From Dictyobacter kobayashii (GTDB taxonomy: Bacteria > Chloroflexota > Ktedonobacteria > Ktedonobacterales > Ktedonobacteraceae): 64,000 bases of DNA. The stretch lies in NCBI RefSeq assembly GCF_003967555.1, contig NZ_BIFS01000002.1, positions 1,798,001-1,862,000 on the forward strand. Direction: 5' to 3'. Both the position numbers and the translations under genes were made by a program. Under the pieces are notes generated by a model. The model did no database searches. It saw nothing but the letters and a program-made list of their open reading frames with translations, and had not been told where the DNA came from. Every line of letters begins with the position of its first letter. Position 1 is the stretch's first letter. Positions 46,801 to 54,170 of the stretch are shown here, piece after piece.

Positions 46801-48328
46801 CTCCAATTTCGTGTTCAATCTCACTAGGCCAACCTAGTACGATACGAGAAGTAATGAGCAGACTAACTGAAGGACTGGGAAGTTGCTGCAGCAATTGCGC
46901 TAGATGTTGTGCGCCTACATTGTTGGCTTCAATGGCCTCAATGAGGGTTTCCGCGTTATCGAGTACGATCAAGACACGTCTGGTGCTCAGACAGTTGAAG
47001 AGTAGATGTTCAATCTCGTTGGGATGTGCAATATCCTGGGTATTAATGCCCAGGAAGCGAGCTAGCTCAGCGGCGAAGAAGGCCCGATCAAATAGTTTCT
47101 CCAACGTGGTACTCCAGATGCCATCAGGCCAGGCCCAGGCAAAGCGTTCGACCGCCTCGCGTGCCAGTGCTGTCTTACCCTGTCCTCCTCCACCATGAAT
47201 GTTGATGATGCGTGGACGCTTGTCGCCAGTAAGCAGCGTACCAAGTCGTCGCAGATCTGAGACACGCCCCTGGAAGATTCCTTCTGCTCGTGGTAATGCG
47301 TTTACGTCTAGTGGTGGCTGATGATCTTTCACTGTGGGAGTGCCTGGTTGAGGTTCAACGCCATGGGCAGACTCTGTGAGAGAGGTATAAAGAACTGGAA
47401 CGCCAACCACCCATGGGTGTGTAGTCTCACTGGCAAGGGTTAGTCGAGCCTGGAACAGCGCTTCTTCGACCGGGGTGCCACGTGCCAACTCGTCGTAAAA
47501 TGCGCGTGCGAACAGGCGAGCATCCTTATCGTAGATGCTTAGTCGCATGCCCAAAGCATAAGGAATGCGCTGGCGTACCAGGGTTGCTGCAAGGTTACTA
47601 AACATAGTGTCGCCAGGACTGGCCGTAACGCATGCGTTGAGTGTGACCAGAAACGTAGTGCCACGCAGCCGCATGGCTATCTCCTTTGATTTGACCAGAT
47701 CCAGGTCCCCGTTTTCTTTCTCGAAGCAGAGCACCGCCCCATCGTCCATCTGTCCACCATGACCCATAAAGTGGACGACCCTCTGGCGCTGTCCTGCGAC
47801 GGCGTTGCGCAGTTGACGAATGGTTGGAGGACGGACCCTCTCCAGCGTCAGAGCTGAGGGGAGTGCTTGCACGCTTTCGCGCAAATTCATCCATTCCGCA
47901 TCGATAGCCAATGGTTCAACTTGATCACTGAGTGGATTGGAGGGTACTGCCACGATATGTAAACCAGCCTTCATCGTCGGCGCTGGTTGACGTTGCTCGG
48001 CAGGCAGACCACGAACGAACTGGCATTCCTGTACGAGAAAGCCATCAGGTCCATAGAGATACTCCCAAGGGATTGCATCTACGTCGTCATCTGCTGCAAT
48101 AAGCATAATCCGTTCGGGAGATTTCTCAAGTGCTTGCCGCGTCCTGCTTTCAACCGCAAAAAGGGCTGCATACAACATTTGCCCGTATCCTATAGGATCA
48201 GCTATAAGCCGTTCGTGTTCCTTTCCTGATACCAACTGTAAAGGCCGCACATCGAATACATGAGAATCCTGGCCATCACAAGTCACATGTATCTGTGTCT
48301 CATCCTGGTGAGCGAGGAGAAGTTCCAT
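43889..48328 (-). CDS. CHAT protease-STAND NTPase-TPR protein (NLR-like architecture)
   Basis: 1479 residues in one frame. Residues 1-320 are a CHAT (caspase HetF-associated with TPRs) domain with the catalytic dyad His190 in VVHFMGHGG and Cys233 in VTLNACVTASPGD. Residues 345-600 are a STAND/NB-ARC NTPase with the ribosome-like binding module GIFQGRVSDLRRL, Walker A HGGGGQGKTAL (Lys385), Walker B RRVLIVLDNAE (Asp457) and sensor LLITSR (Arg495). A helical arm follows, then eleven 40-residue TPRs from about 790 to 1230 plus a degenerate one, then a unique tail of about 180. This is the plan of an autoinhibited sensor: TPRs sense, the NTPase oligomerises and the protease fires. The target is unknown. 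Neighbours are small uncharacterised genes. Confidence 0.92.
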   Translation of the reverse strand: MELLLAHQDETQIHVTCDGQDSHVFDVRPLQLVSGKEHERLIADPIGYGQMLYAALFAVESRTRQALEKSPERIMLIAADDDVDAIPWEYLYGPDGFLVQECQFVRGLPAEQRQPAPTMKAGLHIVAVPSNPLSDQVEPLAIDAEWMNLRESVQALPSALTLERVRPPTIRQLRNAVAGQRQRVVHFMGHGGQMDDGAVLCFEKENGDLDLVKSKEIAMRLRGTTFLVTLNACVTASPGDTMFSNLAATLVRQRIPYALGMRLSIYDKDARLFARAFYDELARGTPVEEALFQARLTLASETTHPWVVGVPVLYTSLTESAHGVEPQPGTPTVKDHQPPLDVNALPRAEGIFQGRVSDLRRLGTLLTGDKRPRIINIHGGGGQGKTALAREAVERFAWAWPDGIWSTTLEKLFDRAFFAAELARFLGINTQDIAHPNEIEHLLFNCLSTRRVLIVLDNAETLIEAIEANNVGAQHLAQLLQQLPSPSVSLLITSRIVLGWPSEIEHEIGGLTSEEGAQLFIQSSPQRREAMDTILANELSQRVEGHPLSLRLLGGAFNFSAIPLAAFVQHCEEQLINAENTYLGLEHRHRKLYACLETSIRYLTDELRNVLGSLWIFHAPFIPETVVAILDPETKETEDTPSKLRTHLHNLRLRGLLTTQRIATDNWILDFYYLLPTTRPYIEQQVQYPGNRQGLLLRFGRVYSMLLDFISNEMGRTSRGMTLVEKAEMDFERAMGYLKGTEQAQYKIRWASILHRLRTTPQRSLKLLEEALDELQGRDKEWVVQAFQIMGGIYNHIGEPERALQLFGQALPLIRETSDRASEAAILTSMANVYSNIGDPVQALQLLEQALLLTHKVGNRDSEAYILNNMANVYEDIGEPTRALQLYAQALSLMHEIGDRAGGATAIANIASIYATIGEPARALQLYEQALSLMREVGDRTVEAAALNNMASVYRHIGEPTRALQLYEQSLTLTRENSDRVGEVATLNNMASIYADIGKPTQALQLYEQILPITRKTGVHHGEAATLNNMALVYTKIGNPVRALQLYEQALPLRQEIGDRPGEAATLTNMASAYISIGESAHALQLYEQALPIRREVGDRAGEAVTLANMANVYITIGEPARALQLYEEALLLMRAISHHNGEAGILSSMALVYSNIGDHSSALQLLKQALPLMRAVGNRAGEATTLNTMASVYTNLDEPAHALQLYEQALPLRREVGDRPGEIITLINIAIVLYQVLEHKERAISTLQQALQILEQADLPQDIARQNHKQLSLLLQYMKSGMSLNKSHPSTKASPAKIIETLITATIAVMTTEPEQQPQYRKVLEDGLREIQLKGPEWQAEVELFNSLLMVLDGQMPVLPADHPYASVLTEIQAGIATDGRRENDDVSEGNDNITHFITNTVAVLGPKREHLPWWREMVVQMKFQASKQDMKEFVAFLDAVIKLLDAQGDPTGLGEQLAQGHAQVWQKIIQQLAINKE
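44641..45960. repeat. Eleven tandem 120-base units coding TPR repeats
   Basis: The ALQLYEQAL-coding segment recurs at exactly 120-base spacing from about 44720 to 45920 (eleven times) with no insertions or deletions between units. Each unit codes 40 residues (34-residue TPR plus a loop with G-D/N-R-x-G-E-A). Sequence identity between units is high at first and second codon positions. The uniform length suggests recent expansion or homogenisation. Confidence 0.9.
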
Positions 48329-48742
48329 CAGATTTCTGTACTCCTCTATTATCTATCTGTCTTATTGTCTCAATTCCGACAAAGCGTCACAAAGAAATTG
48401 CGTCTAAAGAAATAAACGAATTAAATGGAGAGAAATATAATATATAGCAACCCATGCATGCAAGATAAAGCCAAAAACAAGCTACTCATTTTGAATCATG
48501 AACTGACTACTTAATTCTATAGTTGTGAAGCATTCTAATGATTTAATTTCTAATAATATTAATTGTTAATCATTGAATTTTACATTCTTTGATTGTCGAA
48601 GGATGGTAGGGTGGTCTCCATGGCTGTGAGTCGCTCCAGCACTCGACCTGAAAGGTGTTGTTTTTGTAGTGAGTCTTCGTAGTTAGGCTTTGTAGTTTGG
48701 GATGATTATATTGATTTATTCTCATCCTGTGGGGGAGCAATC
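48329..48742. other. AT-rich divergent intergenic region next to the CHAT gene
   Basis: 414 bases without a gene, very AT-rich around 48360-48600. It separates the CHAT gene (minus) from a small gene pair (plus), so it must hold both promoters. No repeat or operator was recognised. Confidence 0.45.
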
Positions 48743-48991
48743 ATGCATCCCGAGATGGTTGAGAACATCTATAAAGAGCTTCCCTGGGCAAAGCGTGACC
48801 TTCCTTTCGATGCGACGGTTTCTCTCTCCCAACTTCCCCCATCTTTCACGCACTCGCTTGTTGATACCCGGCTCATCGATTTTCTTGAGATGGTGCGGGC
48901 TCAAGATGAGCAAATCTTGGAGCAGATCTCGCCAGACCTTGTGATACACTTATATTCGGCAATGGGCATGAAAACGCGTGTCTTGTTTTAG
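48743..48991 (+). CDS. Small uncharacterised protein beside the CHAT gene
   Basis: 82 residues. A strong GGGGGAG ribosome site precedes the ATG. The sequence is helical and acidic in the middle (DTRLIDFLEMVRAQDEQILE) with no Cys and no membrane segment. No family recognised. It is divergent from the CHAT gene and 50 bases ahead of the next hypothetical gene, so it could belong to the same functional unit. Confidence 0.5.
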   Translation: MHPEMVENIYKELPWAKRDLPFDATVSLSQLPPSFTHSLVDTRLIDFLEMVRAQDEQILEQISPDLVIHLYSAMGMKTRVLF

Positions 48992-49041
48992 AACTATTTC
49001 TCATCTATACTTGCCCTAAATAGCTATGAAGGAAAGAAAAG

Positions 49042-49482
49042 ATGCAACAGTCTGATAAACCACACATTCAAAACGATGCCGTTGTCGCAACTCTGCTTAC
49101 GGCAAGTGCTACTACTGGCTGGTTTGACTGGATTCATGGGGAACTCTGGTTGTTTTCTGATGGCTTGCTCCGTATTCCACTGGATCTTGAAACAACGAAG
49201 AGACACGCGATAGGGCCAACTATCAATGAACAGCAACGACCGCAGCGATCTTTTGACCAGACCACTCTCCAAACACTCTTGACCTCGCAGAAAAATGTGT
49301 GGGTCCCGCGTGAAGCTATTCAAAAAGCATACTTACATCACGGGATCATCACAGATCGGCTTCGTTTGAACGTCGGGGACCAACGTTTTGTCAAGTTCCT
49401 TTGGTTCCCCTGGGATGGGGCACGGCAACTTCTCCAATCTACTTTAGCAGACTGGCTTGGGAGCGAATTGGTCATCGACTGA
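49042..49482 (+). CDS. Uncharacterised 146-residue protein
   Basis: AAGGAAAG lies before the ATG. The sequence has a beta-rich N half (ATTGWFDWIHGELWLFSDGL, RIPLDLETTKRHAIG) and a helical C half ending QLLQSTLADWLGSELVID. The strand pattern with W-x-F-S-D-G-L is reminiscent of PH-like domains seen in other proteins of this class, but this is a guess. It lies 50 bases after the preceding small gene, probably the same transcript. Confidence 0.55.
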   Translation: MQQSDKPHIQNDAVVATLLTASATTGWFDWIHGELWLFSDGLLRIPLDLETTKRHAIGPTINEQQRPQRSFDQTTLQTLLTSQKNVWVPREAIQKAYLHHGIITDRLRLNVGDQRFVKFLWFPWDGARQLLQSTLADWLGSELVID

Positions 49483-49510
49483 TTAATCGCATGCTTTTTT
49501 GGTGACATGA

Positions 49511-49645
49511 AGAATACGTTGGCGAAGGAAACGAGCAGCCAATTTACAGATGATTGATGGAGAAAGTGAGATGTGGGTCGGTTATGTGGCCCATGAAACC
49601 GGCTTTGCTGATCAATCGCACTTCACCCGGCAGTTTAAGCGATAG
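49511..49645 (+). pseudogene. C-terminal remnant of an AraC-family regulator
   Basis: About 44 open codons ending in GYVAHETGFADQSHFTRQFKR (given as one 20-residue core plus R), then a stop. This is the second helix-turn-helix of AraC-type regulators. The rest of the gene is absent, so it is a deletion remnant. Codon choice is unlike the neighbouring gene. Confidence 0.75.
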
Positions 49646-49673
49646 CTTCCTGGTGACCCCAGGAAGCTATCGC
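49639..49673. terminator. Hairpin overlapping the AraC remnant stop codon
   Basis: Perfect 15-bp arms 49639-49653 and 49659-49673 around a 5-base loop, followed by AAAACAAC on the plus strand and preceded by a similar A/T context on the other. It can terminate the DUF1330 gene on the minus strand, whose stop is at 49691. Confidence 0.6.
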
Positions 49674-49690
49674 AAAACAACAAGATTATT

Positions 49691-49902
49691 CTAGTTGTCC
49701 AGCTTGATAAGAAGCAACCGACCGGAAGTGGCCTGCAGGTGGAGCGGGAGAATCCCTTGATATTCGGGCGAGTTGTACCAGCGTTCGAAATGCTCTCGAT
49801 CCTCAAACTCCAGGATAACCATCCCCTGCGACTGCCAATTTCCTTCAATCATCTCATATTCCGCCCTTCCTGCTATCAGAGGTTTTACTCCATACTTTTT
49901 AA
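49691..49902 (-). pseudogene. DUF1330 protein gene interrupted by an IS5-type insertion
   Basis: The remaining C-terminal part reads LKKYGVKPLIAGRAEYEMIE, then MVILEFEDREHFERWYNSPE and an end RLLLIKLDN, the DUF1330 dimeric alpha-beta barrel pattern. Its first residues continue on the far side of the insertion: joining at the TAA target gives MRIRHILKKYGV with an ATG at 51001. About 25 N-terminal residues expected in the family are still missing, so the gene may have been damaged before. The family is small and of unknown enzyme role. Confidence 0.75.
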
Positions 49903-50979
49903 GAATGTGTCTTACTCCCATCAGCATGGGAACGGTGGAGCAAGCCTGGTCAACATGCCGACGCTCGCTGAGAGCGCGATGAAGGCCTCGGAGCTTTCTG
50001 GCAAGCCCTCGTGATCGCGACACAGACGGCGCCAGCGCGTGATCCAGGCGAAGCTGCGCTCGATGACCCAGCGCCGAGGGAGAGGATGAAAGCCTTTGGG
50101 AAACAACTGATCCCAATCGACGTTCTCTCCTTCGAGCACTAAGATGCCGCGTTTGGGTTCACGGAGCGCCTTGACCGTCTGCATGATCCAGCCCAGGTGT
50201 ACCTTGAGCCAGGTAATGAAGTGGCCGCCATAGTGACTGTCTCCCCACACCAGCAGCATGCGGGGAAAGCGTGTTTTCAGTGACAAGAGCAAGGGCTGGC
50301 TTCCTTGCTGATCGGACCAATCGGCTCCGGTCACTTTGATGCCCATGAGATTGCCCAAGCTATCGACGAGGGCGTGACGTTTGCGCCCCCAGATTTTTTT
50401 TCCCCGCATCGTAGCCCTTGTTGGACCCGCGAACGGCACTGGTTTTGATGGATTGGCTATCAATCACCGCCGCAGACGGCTGAGGGTCATGCCCCTGTTG
50501 CGTGCGCATCTGCCCGCGCAAAGCATCGAGCACCTGAGTCCACACGCCTTGTTGTCGCCAGAGACGAAAATAATGGTACACCGTCTGCCAGGCGGGAAAG
50601 TCATGGGGCAACGACCGCCACGGGCAGCCGCTACGCAAGACGTAGAGGATGGCATCCACAATGGTGCGCCGTTCGTGAAGCGAAAAGGCGGCGTCCGGTT
50701 TGATCGCTGGGATCAAGGGTTCCAAGAGTTTCCATTGCTCATCAGTGAGATTGGAGGGATACGCTCGATACAGCCGTGTCTTAAACATGGCAACCTGCTC
50801 CTTTCCCGTCACTCTGCCGTACGTTGTGCTTCTTTCCTGTATCATCCCACAGGATCATCCATCCTCCAAACTCGTCCACACGAAACTTCTCTTTTTTCGT
50901 CTTTCTCCTCATTTGCTGTTTTGTCTATCCCATCAGTGAGGGTCCTTGCGTCCGATCACGATGGGAGTCAGACACATTC
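49903..50979 (-). mobile_element. IS5-family (IS427/IS1031-like) insertion sequence, 1077 bp
   Basis: Terminal inverted repeats GAATGTGTCTTACTCCC (left) and the complement of GGGAGTCAGACACATTC (right) match in 16 of 17 bases. A 3-base target duplication TAA lies at 49900-49902 and 50980-50982, of the TNA type used by this family. The single transposase gene fills the element on the minus strand. The 15 bases at the left edge (TAAGAATGTGTCTTA) recur just outside the right end, so the element sits beside a copy of its own end sequence. Confidence 0.85.
49921..50788 (-). CDS. IS5-family DDE transposase, two frames joined at an A8 run
   Basis: The first frame starts at 50788 (AAAGGAG site; FKTRLYRAYPSNLTDEQW) and holds the first catalytic Asp in AVIDSQSIKT. 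It ends after GYDAGKK. The second frame continues IWGRKRHALVDSLGNLMG with the second Asp in LVWGDSHYGG and the catalytic Glu in WVIERSFAWITRW. The frames meet at AAAAAAAA near 50390-50400. One A fewer would join them, so transcriptional slippage or frameshifting, as described for parts of this family, or simple inactivation are all possible. Confidence 0.9.
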
Positions 50980-51027
50980 TAAGAATGTGTCTTATTCTCA
51001 TGATCTCCGCGCTCTTCACACCTGAGT

Positions 51028-51048
51028 TTGAGCGCCAAAGGCGCTCAA
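51028..51048. terminator. Short GC hairpin right of the IS element
   Basis: TTGAGCGCC and GGCGCTCAA pair around AAA. It is followed on the plus strand by AGAAATTTTC and lies next to a much longer hairpin. Confidence 0.5.
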
Positions 51049-51052
51049 GAAA

Positions 51053-51109
51053 TTTTCTTATGTGGTGCAAAAAGTGCGCTGGGCGCACTTTTTGCACCAC
51101 ATAAGAAAA
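51053..51109. repeat. Long perfect hairpin, 27-bp arms (TGTGGT family)
   Basis: Arms 51053-51079 and 51083-51109 with loop TGG. The base reads TTTTCTTATGTGGTGCAAA and the tip AGTGCGC. Compared with the hairpin at 29186-29234 the base is nearly identical (CTTxTGTGGTGCAAA) while the tip differs yet stays fully paired. It lies 50 bases past the MFS stop. T residues lie 5' and A residues 3', the reverse of a terminator. Confidence 0.88.
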
Positions 51110-51158
51110 AAAAGCTAAATCACGAAGTCTGTCGTGACATTCTTGTTTTGGCTATAAA

Positions 51159-52394
51159 CTAAGGCGCGACGGTGATGTCCTGTACTTCGGTATCGGGATC
51201 GGCCTTCTTGCTGTGTGCGCTCAGGCGCAAGCTGAACAGGAAGGTCACAAGCGCCAGCAGGCACGCGGCAGCACCAATCCAGCTAAGGTGACTAACCGGA
51301 ACCACATGCAATGCGAGACCACCGATAGCCGCCCCACCGGCAATCCCCAGGTAGAGGGCCGAATTGTTGAGCGCGAGGATGACGTTGGCGTGCTCTGGCG
51401 CGATGCTCAGCAGGCGATGCTGCTGCGGGATAAAGACAAGCCCAACCAGGGCGCCCCATAGAAAGAGTATCAGATAGCTCCCGATGAATGTGGTAGTGAC
51501 CAGCGCCAGCGTTGCCTCGATGATGATCAATGCAATCAGACTGATCAGCAGTGGACGTTGTGCTCCAAAGCGGTCGGCCAGTTGTCCACTTGACCAGCTG
51601 CCAACAACGAGCCCGAGGCCGAAGGCCACGAACAGGCTACTGGTGTCGCTGATGCGCAGGTTATGCTGTAAGATCACGGCCACATAGGTATAGATAAGAT
51701 AGATCCCGATATTCCAGCATAGTGCTGCTAGCAGGGCCATCACGATGACAGGCTGACTGATGGGAGCCAGGCGCGCACGCAACGAGAGCCGTGCAGGAGC
51801 CGCCATCTGCGGTAGCTTAAAGACGAGCAGGGCCAGAAAAGCTATCCCCGACAGCAGCACGATCAGCCCAAAGGAGAAGCGCCAACCCAGATGCTCCCCG
51901 ACCCACGTTCCCAATGGGACGCCGAGCGCCGTAGCTACCGTTGTCCCCATGACGATCAGCGCCAACGCCTGCCCTCGCTTTTCGGGCGGTGCCAGGGCTA
52001 TACCGACCGTATAAGCAAGCGGGGCATAGGTCGCAGCGAAGCAGCCAGTCAGGATACGAGTTACTAGCAGCAGGGCAAAATTTGGCGCGATGGCCGAACC
52101 CAGATTCGACAGGCAGAAGAGGCCAAGCGCAACGATCAACACTCGTGTCGGCGACCAGCGTGCGGTCAGCACAGCCACCAGCGGTGCACCCAGACCATAG
52201 ACCAGCGAGAAGGCCGTGACCAGCTGTCCGGCTAGCCCTTCTTGCACCCCGGTCTCGTGTGCAATAACGGGAAGCACACCTGCGATGACAAAGGCATCCG
52301 TCCCCAATGCAAACATCCCCAGCGCCAGCAGAAAGATACGCGGATTGATCCCGGCTGCGGGTGTTCCCGCAGAGGATTTGGCATGTATCGACAT
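51159..52394 (-). CDS. MFS exporter, DHA1 (AraJ/YdhP-like) family
   Basis: 411 residues, twelve predicted helices. The N helix FLLALGMFALGTDAFVIAGV and motif A-like ARWSPTRVLIVALGLF are typical of the sugar efflux/AraJ group; AAPPEKRGQALALIVMGTT-like motif C region (ALAPPEKRGQAL) follows helix 5. The substrate is unknown. It lies 150 bases downstream of the divergent-free GlxA-like regulator on the same strand, so the regulator may control it. Confidence 0.9.
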   Translation of the reverse strand: MSIHAKSSAGTPAAGINPRIFLLALGMFALGTDAFVIAGVLPVIAHETGVQEGLAGQLVTAFSLVYGLGAPLVAVLTARWSPTRVLIVALGLFCLSNLGSAIAPNFALLLVTRILTGCFAATYAPLAYTVGIALAPPEKRGQALALIVMGTTVATALGVPLGTWVGEHLGWRFSFGLIVLLSGIAFLALLVFKLPQMAAPARLSLRARLAPISQPVIVMALLAALCWNIGIYLIYTYVAVILQHNLRISDTSSLFVAFGLGLVVGSWSSGQLADRFGAQRPLLISLIALIIIEATLALVTTTFIGSYLILFLWGALVGLVFIPQQHRLLSIAPEHANVILALNNSALYLGIAGGAAIGGLALHVVPVSHLSWIGAAACLLALVTFLFSLRLSAHSKKADPDTEVQDITVAP

Positions 52395-52543
52395 AGTGAA
52401 AAAGAGTTCCTTTCATGAAGAGCGTAGATCTCTCATCCTGAGTTTTGCTATCGCTACAAAGCTCTTGTTGGCAGAACTGCTTGTTCTGCAAGACTTTACC
52501 CAAAAAAAGTGGTGAGACACAGCAGGAGTATCTCGATAATTTT

Positions 52544-53560
52544 TTATGAGAGTGTTTGGATATTGCGGCTGACGGAGGGTGGGACGCCGAAAGAGCGCTG
52601 CCAGAGGCGGCGGAAGTGGCGCGCGTCCTCAAAGCCGCATTTGTGTGCGACCTCTTCGATGCTCAGGTCAGGATCGTGCAGAAGCGTGGTGGCCAGCTCA
52701 ATCTGGAGGCGCTGATGATACTGCACAGGAGTCAGGCCAGTAGCCTCTTTGAAGCAGCGTGTGAGGCTGCGTACGCTGAGATGAGCAATGTCAGCAAGCG
52801 TCTGAAGTGAGACCGATCCTGCGATGTGGCTGATCAGGTAGTCCTGAACCTGATGCACGGCGGGGTCCAGATGTGTGCGGTACTGCAGATAGATGCTGTC
52901 CTGCGACTGCGAACCGTTGCGCCGCAGATAGACGACGAGATAGCGCGCGACCTGGGCAGTGAAGAGGGGGCCGTGCCGCTGCTCAAGGAGTGAGAGCGCC
53001 ATGTCGATGCCCGAAGCGATACCAGCGCTGGTGGTGACGCGGTTGTCATGCACGAAGAGGGCGTTGTCGAGGACACGTGCACGCGGATAGCGCTCCTGCA
53101 AAGCGGCGAGAGTGATCCAATGCGTGGTGCAACGGCGACCATCGAGCAGGCCGGCCTCGCCCAGCGCGAAGGCACCAGTGCAGATGGAGGCAATGGAACT
53201 GCCGCCATCATAGACCTGACGCAGCCAACGGATGATCGTTGGCTCCCATTGCCCTCTTCTCGCCTCCTCGCTGCCGAGCTGCAGACCGGGCACGATCACC
53301 AGATCGCCAGGCTGGACAGGTTCGAGCGGCTGCAGGTGGGCGAAGACAAGCCCCTGTGCGCTACACACTTCCGGCCGATGGGCGCAGAAGATCAGCCTGT
53401 AAGGCATGCCCAATTGCGCCGCTGCGTGAAAGACCTGTGCTGGCCCTGCCAGGTCCAACAGGTTGACCTGTGGCAGCACCAGAAAGAACACGCGCTGTTC
53501 CTGTGTCTCCAGCACGCCCGCCTGTTGAATAGTTGTCAGAAACGATGCTAAAACCGTCAT
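52544..53560 (-). CDS. GlxA-like AraC-family regulator with DJ-1/PfpI domain
   Basis: About 338 residues from the ATG at 53560 (AAAGGG site). The N-terminal DJ-1/PfpI-like domain has FLVLPQVNLLDLAGPAQVF and the nucleophile-elbow motif ASICTGAFALGEAGLL with its Cys. The C-terminal part has two helix-turn-helix motifs (LADIAHLSVRSLTRCFKEAT and IEEVAHKCGFEDARHFRRLW). This pattern is typical of regulators of small-molecule catabolism or efflux. It precedes the MFS gene on the same strand. Confidence 0.93.
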   Translation of the reverse strand: MTVLASFLTTIQQAGVLETQEQRVFFLVLPQVNLLDLAGPAQVFHAAAQLGMPYRLIFCAHRPEVCSAQGLVFAHLQPLEPVQPGDLVIVPGLQLGSEEARRGQWEPTIIRWLRQVYDGGSSIASICTGAFALGEAGLLDGRRCTTHWITLAALQERYPRARVLDNALFVHDNRVTTSAGIASGIDMALSLLEQRHGPLFTAQVARYLVVYLRRNGSQSQDSIYLQYRTHLDPAVHQVQDYLISHIAGSVSLQTLADIAHLSVRSLTRCFKEATGLTPVQYHQRLQIELATTLLHDPDLSIEEVAHKCGFEDARHFRRLWQRSFGVPPSVSRNIQTLS

Positions 53561-53869
53561 GGCTTTCCCTTTGCCCTTTTGTATCTCTTTTCTCAGGTGG
53601 ATGGTTAGTCTAGATTCAACCATCTACCTGCTGATACTATAGCTTATAGCGAAAGGGGTTCCAATGGTCGATTATGCCAGAAAGCGGACGGATCTGGCCA
53701 TCTCTTTCATTTCGTTGGCATTTCTGCCGCTTGCTCCTACGCGCATTGTCTCGATCATGGCTACGGCGATCTTGGGGTTTCCCTAGTACTTGGGCAATAC
53801 CCTCTGAGTTAACCAGGATAATTCTACTACTCCACCAGTTTCATGTTAGGATGAGCCAGGAATACTCTA

Positions 53870-54170
53870 GTATGTAACTGGTAGCGATGCTGACAGTTTC
53901 AGTGGCGTGCTACAGACGCAACTTGAGCCAGATAGCCTTTCTCCTGCCATTAGCCGTGTCTGTGGCTATTTTCAACGGCGCAACCTGCCTTTTCTGTGGT
54001 TCGTGGGGCCATCTTCTCGTTCAGCCAATTTGGGACAGGTCTTAGAAGATCACGGATACATCCATGCCGAAACGGAGCCTATTATGGCCGTTGATCTGCT
54101 CCGAATGAATGAGGATCTCTCAATGTCATCTCGGTTGGCCATTCACCTTGTTCGCATACAAATGGGCTAA
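53870..54170 (+). pseudogene. Truncated GNAT acetyltransferase gene
   Basis: The open part reads RVCGYFQRRNLPFLWFVGPS, then NLGQVLEDHGYIHAETEPIM, which is the N-terminal domain of a two-domain GNAT family common in this class. The first 30 codons are gone (a stop lies at 53867) and the catalytic GNAT domain is missing after LSMSSRLAIHLVR. It ends overlapping the next gene. The 300 bases before it show no gene. Confidence 0.65.

Noticed and set aside
53674..53877. Plus-strand frame of 67 codons before the GNAT remnant
   Set aside because: Unusual composition rich in Leu, Arg and Trp, no ribosome site and no family resemblance.
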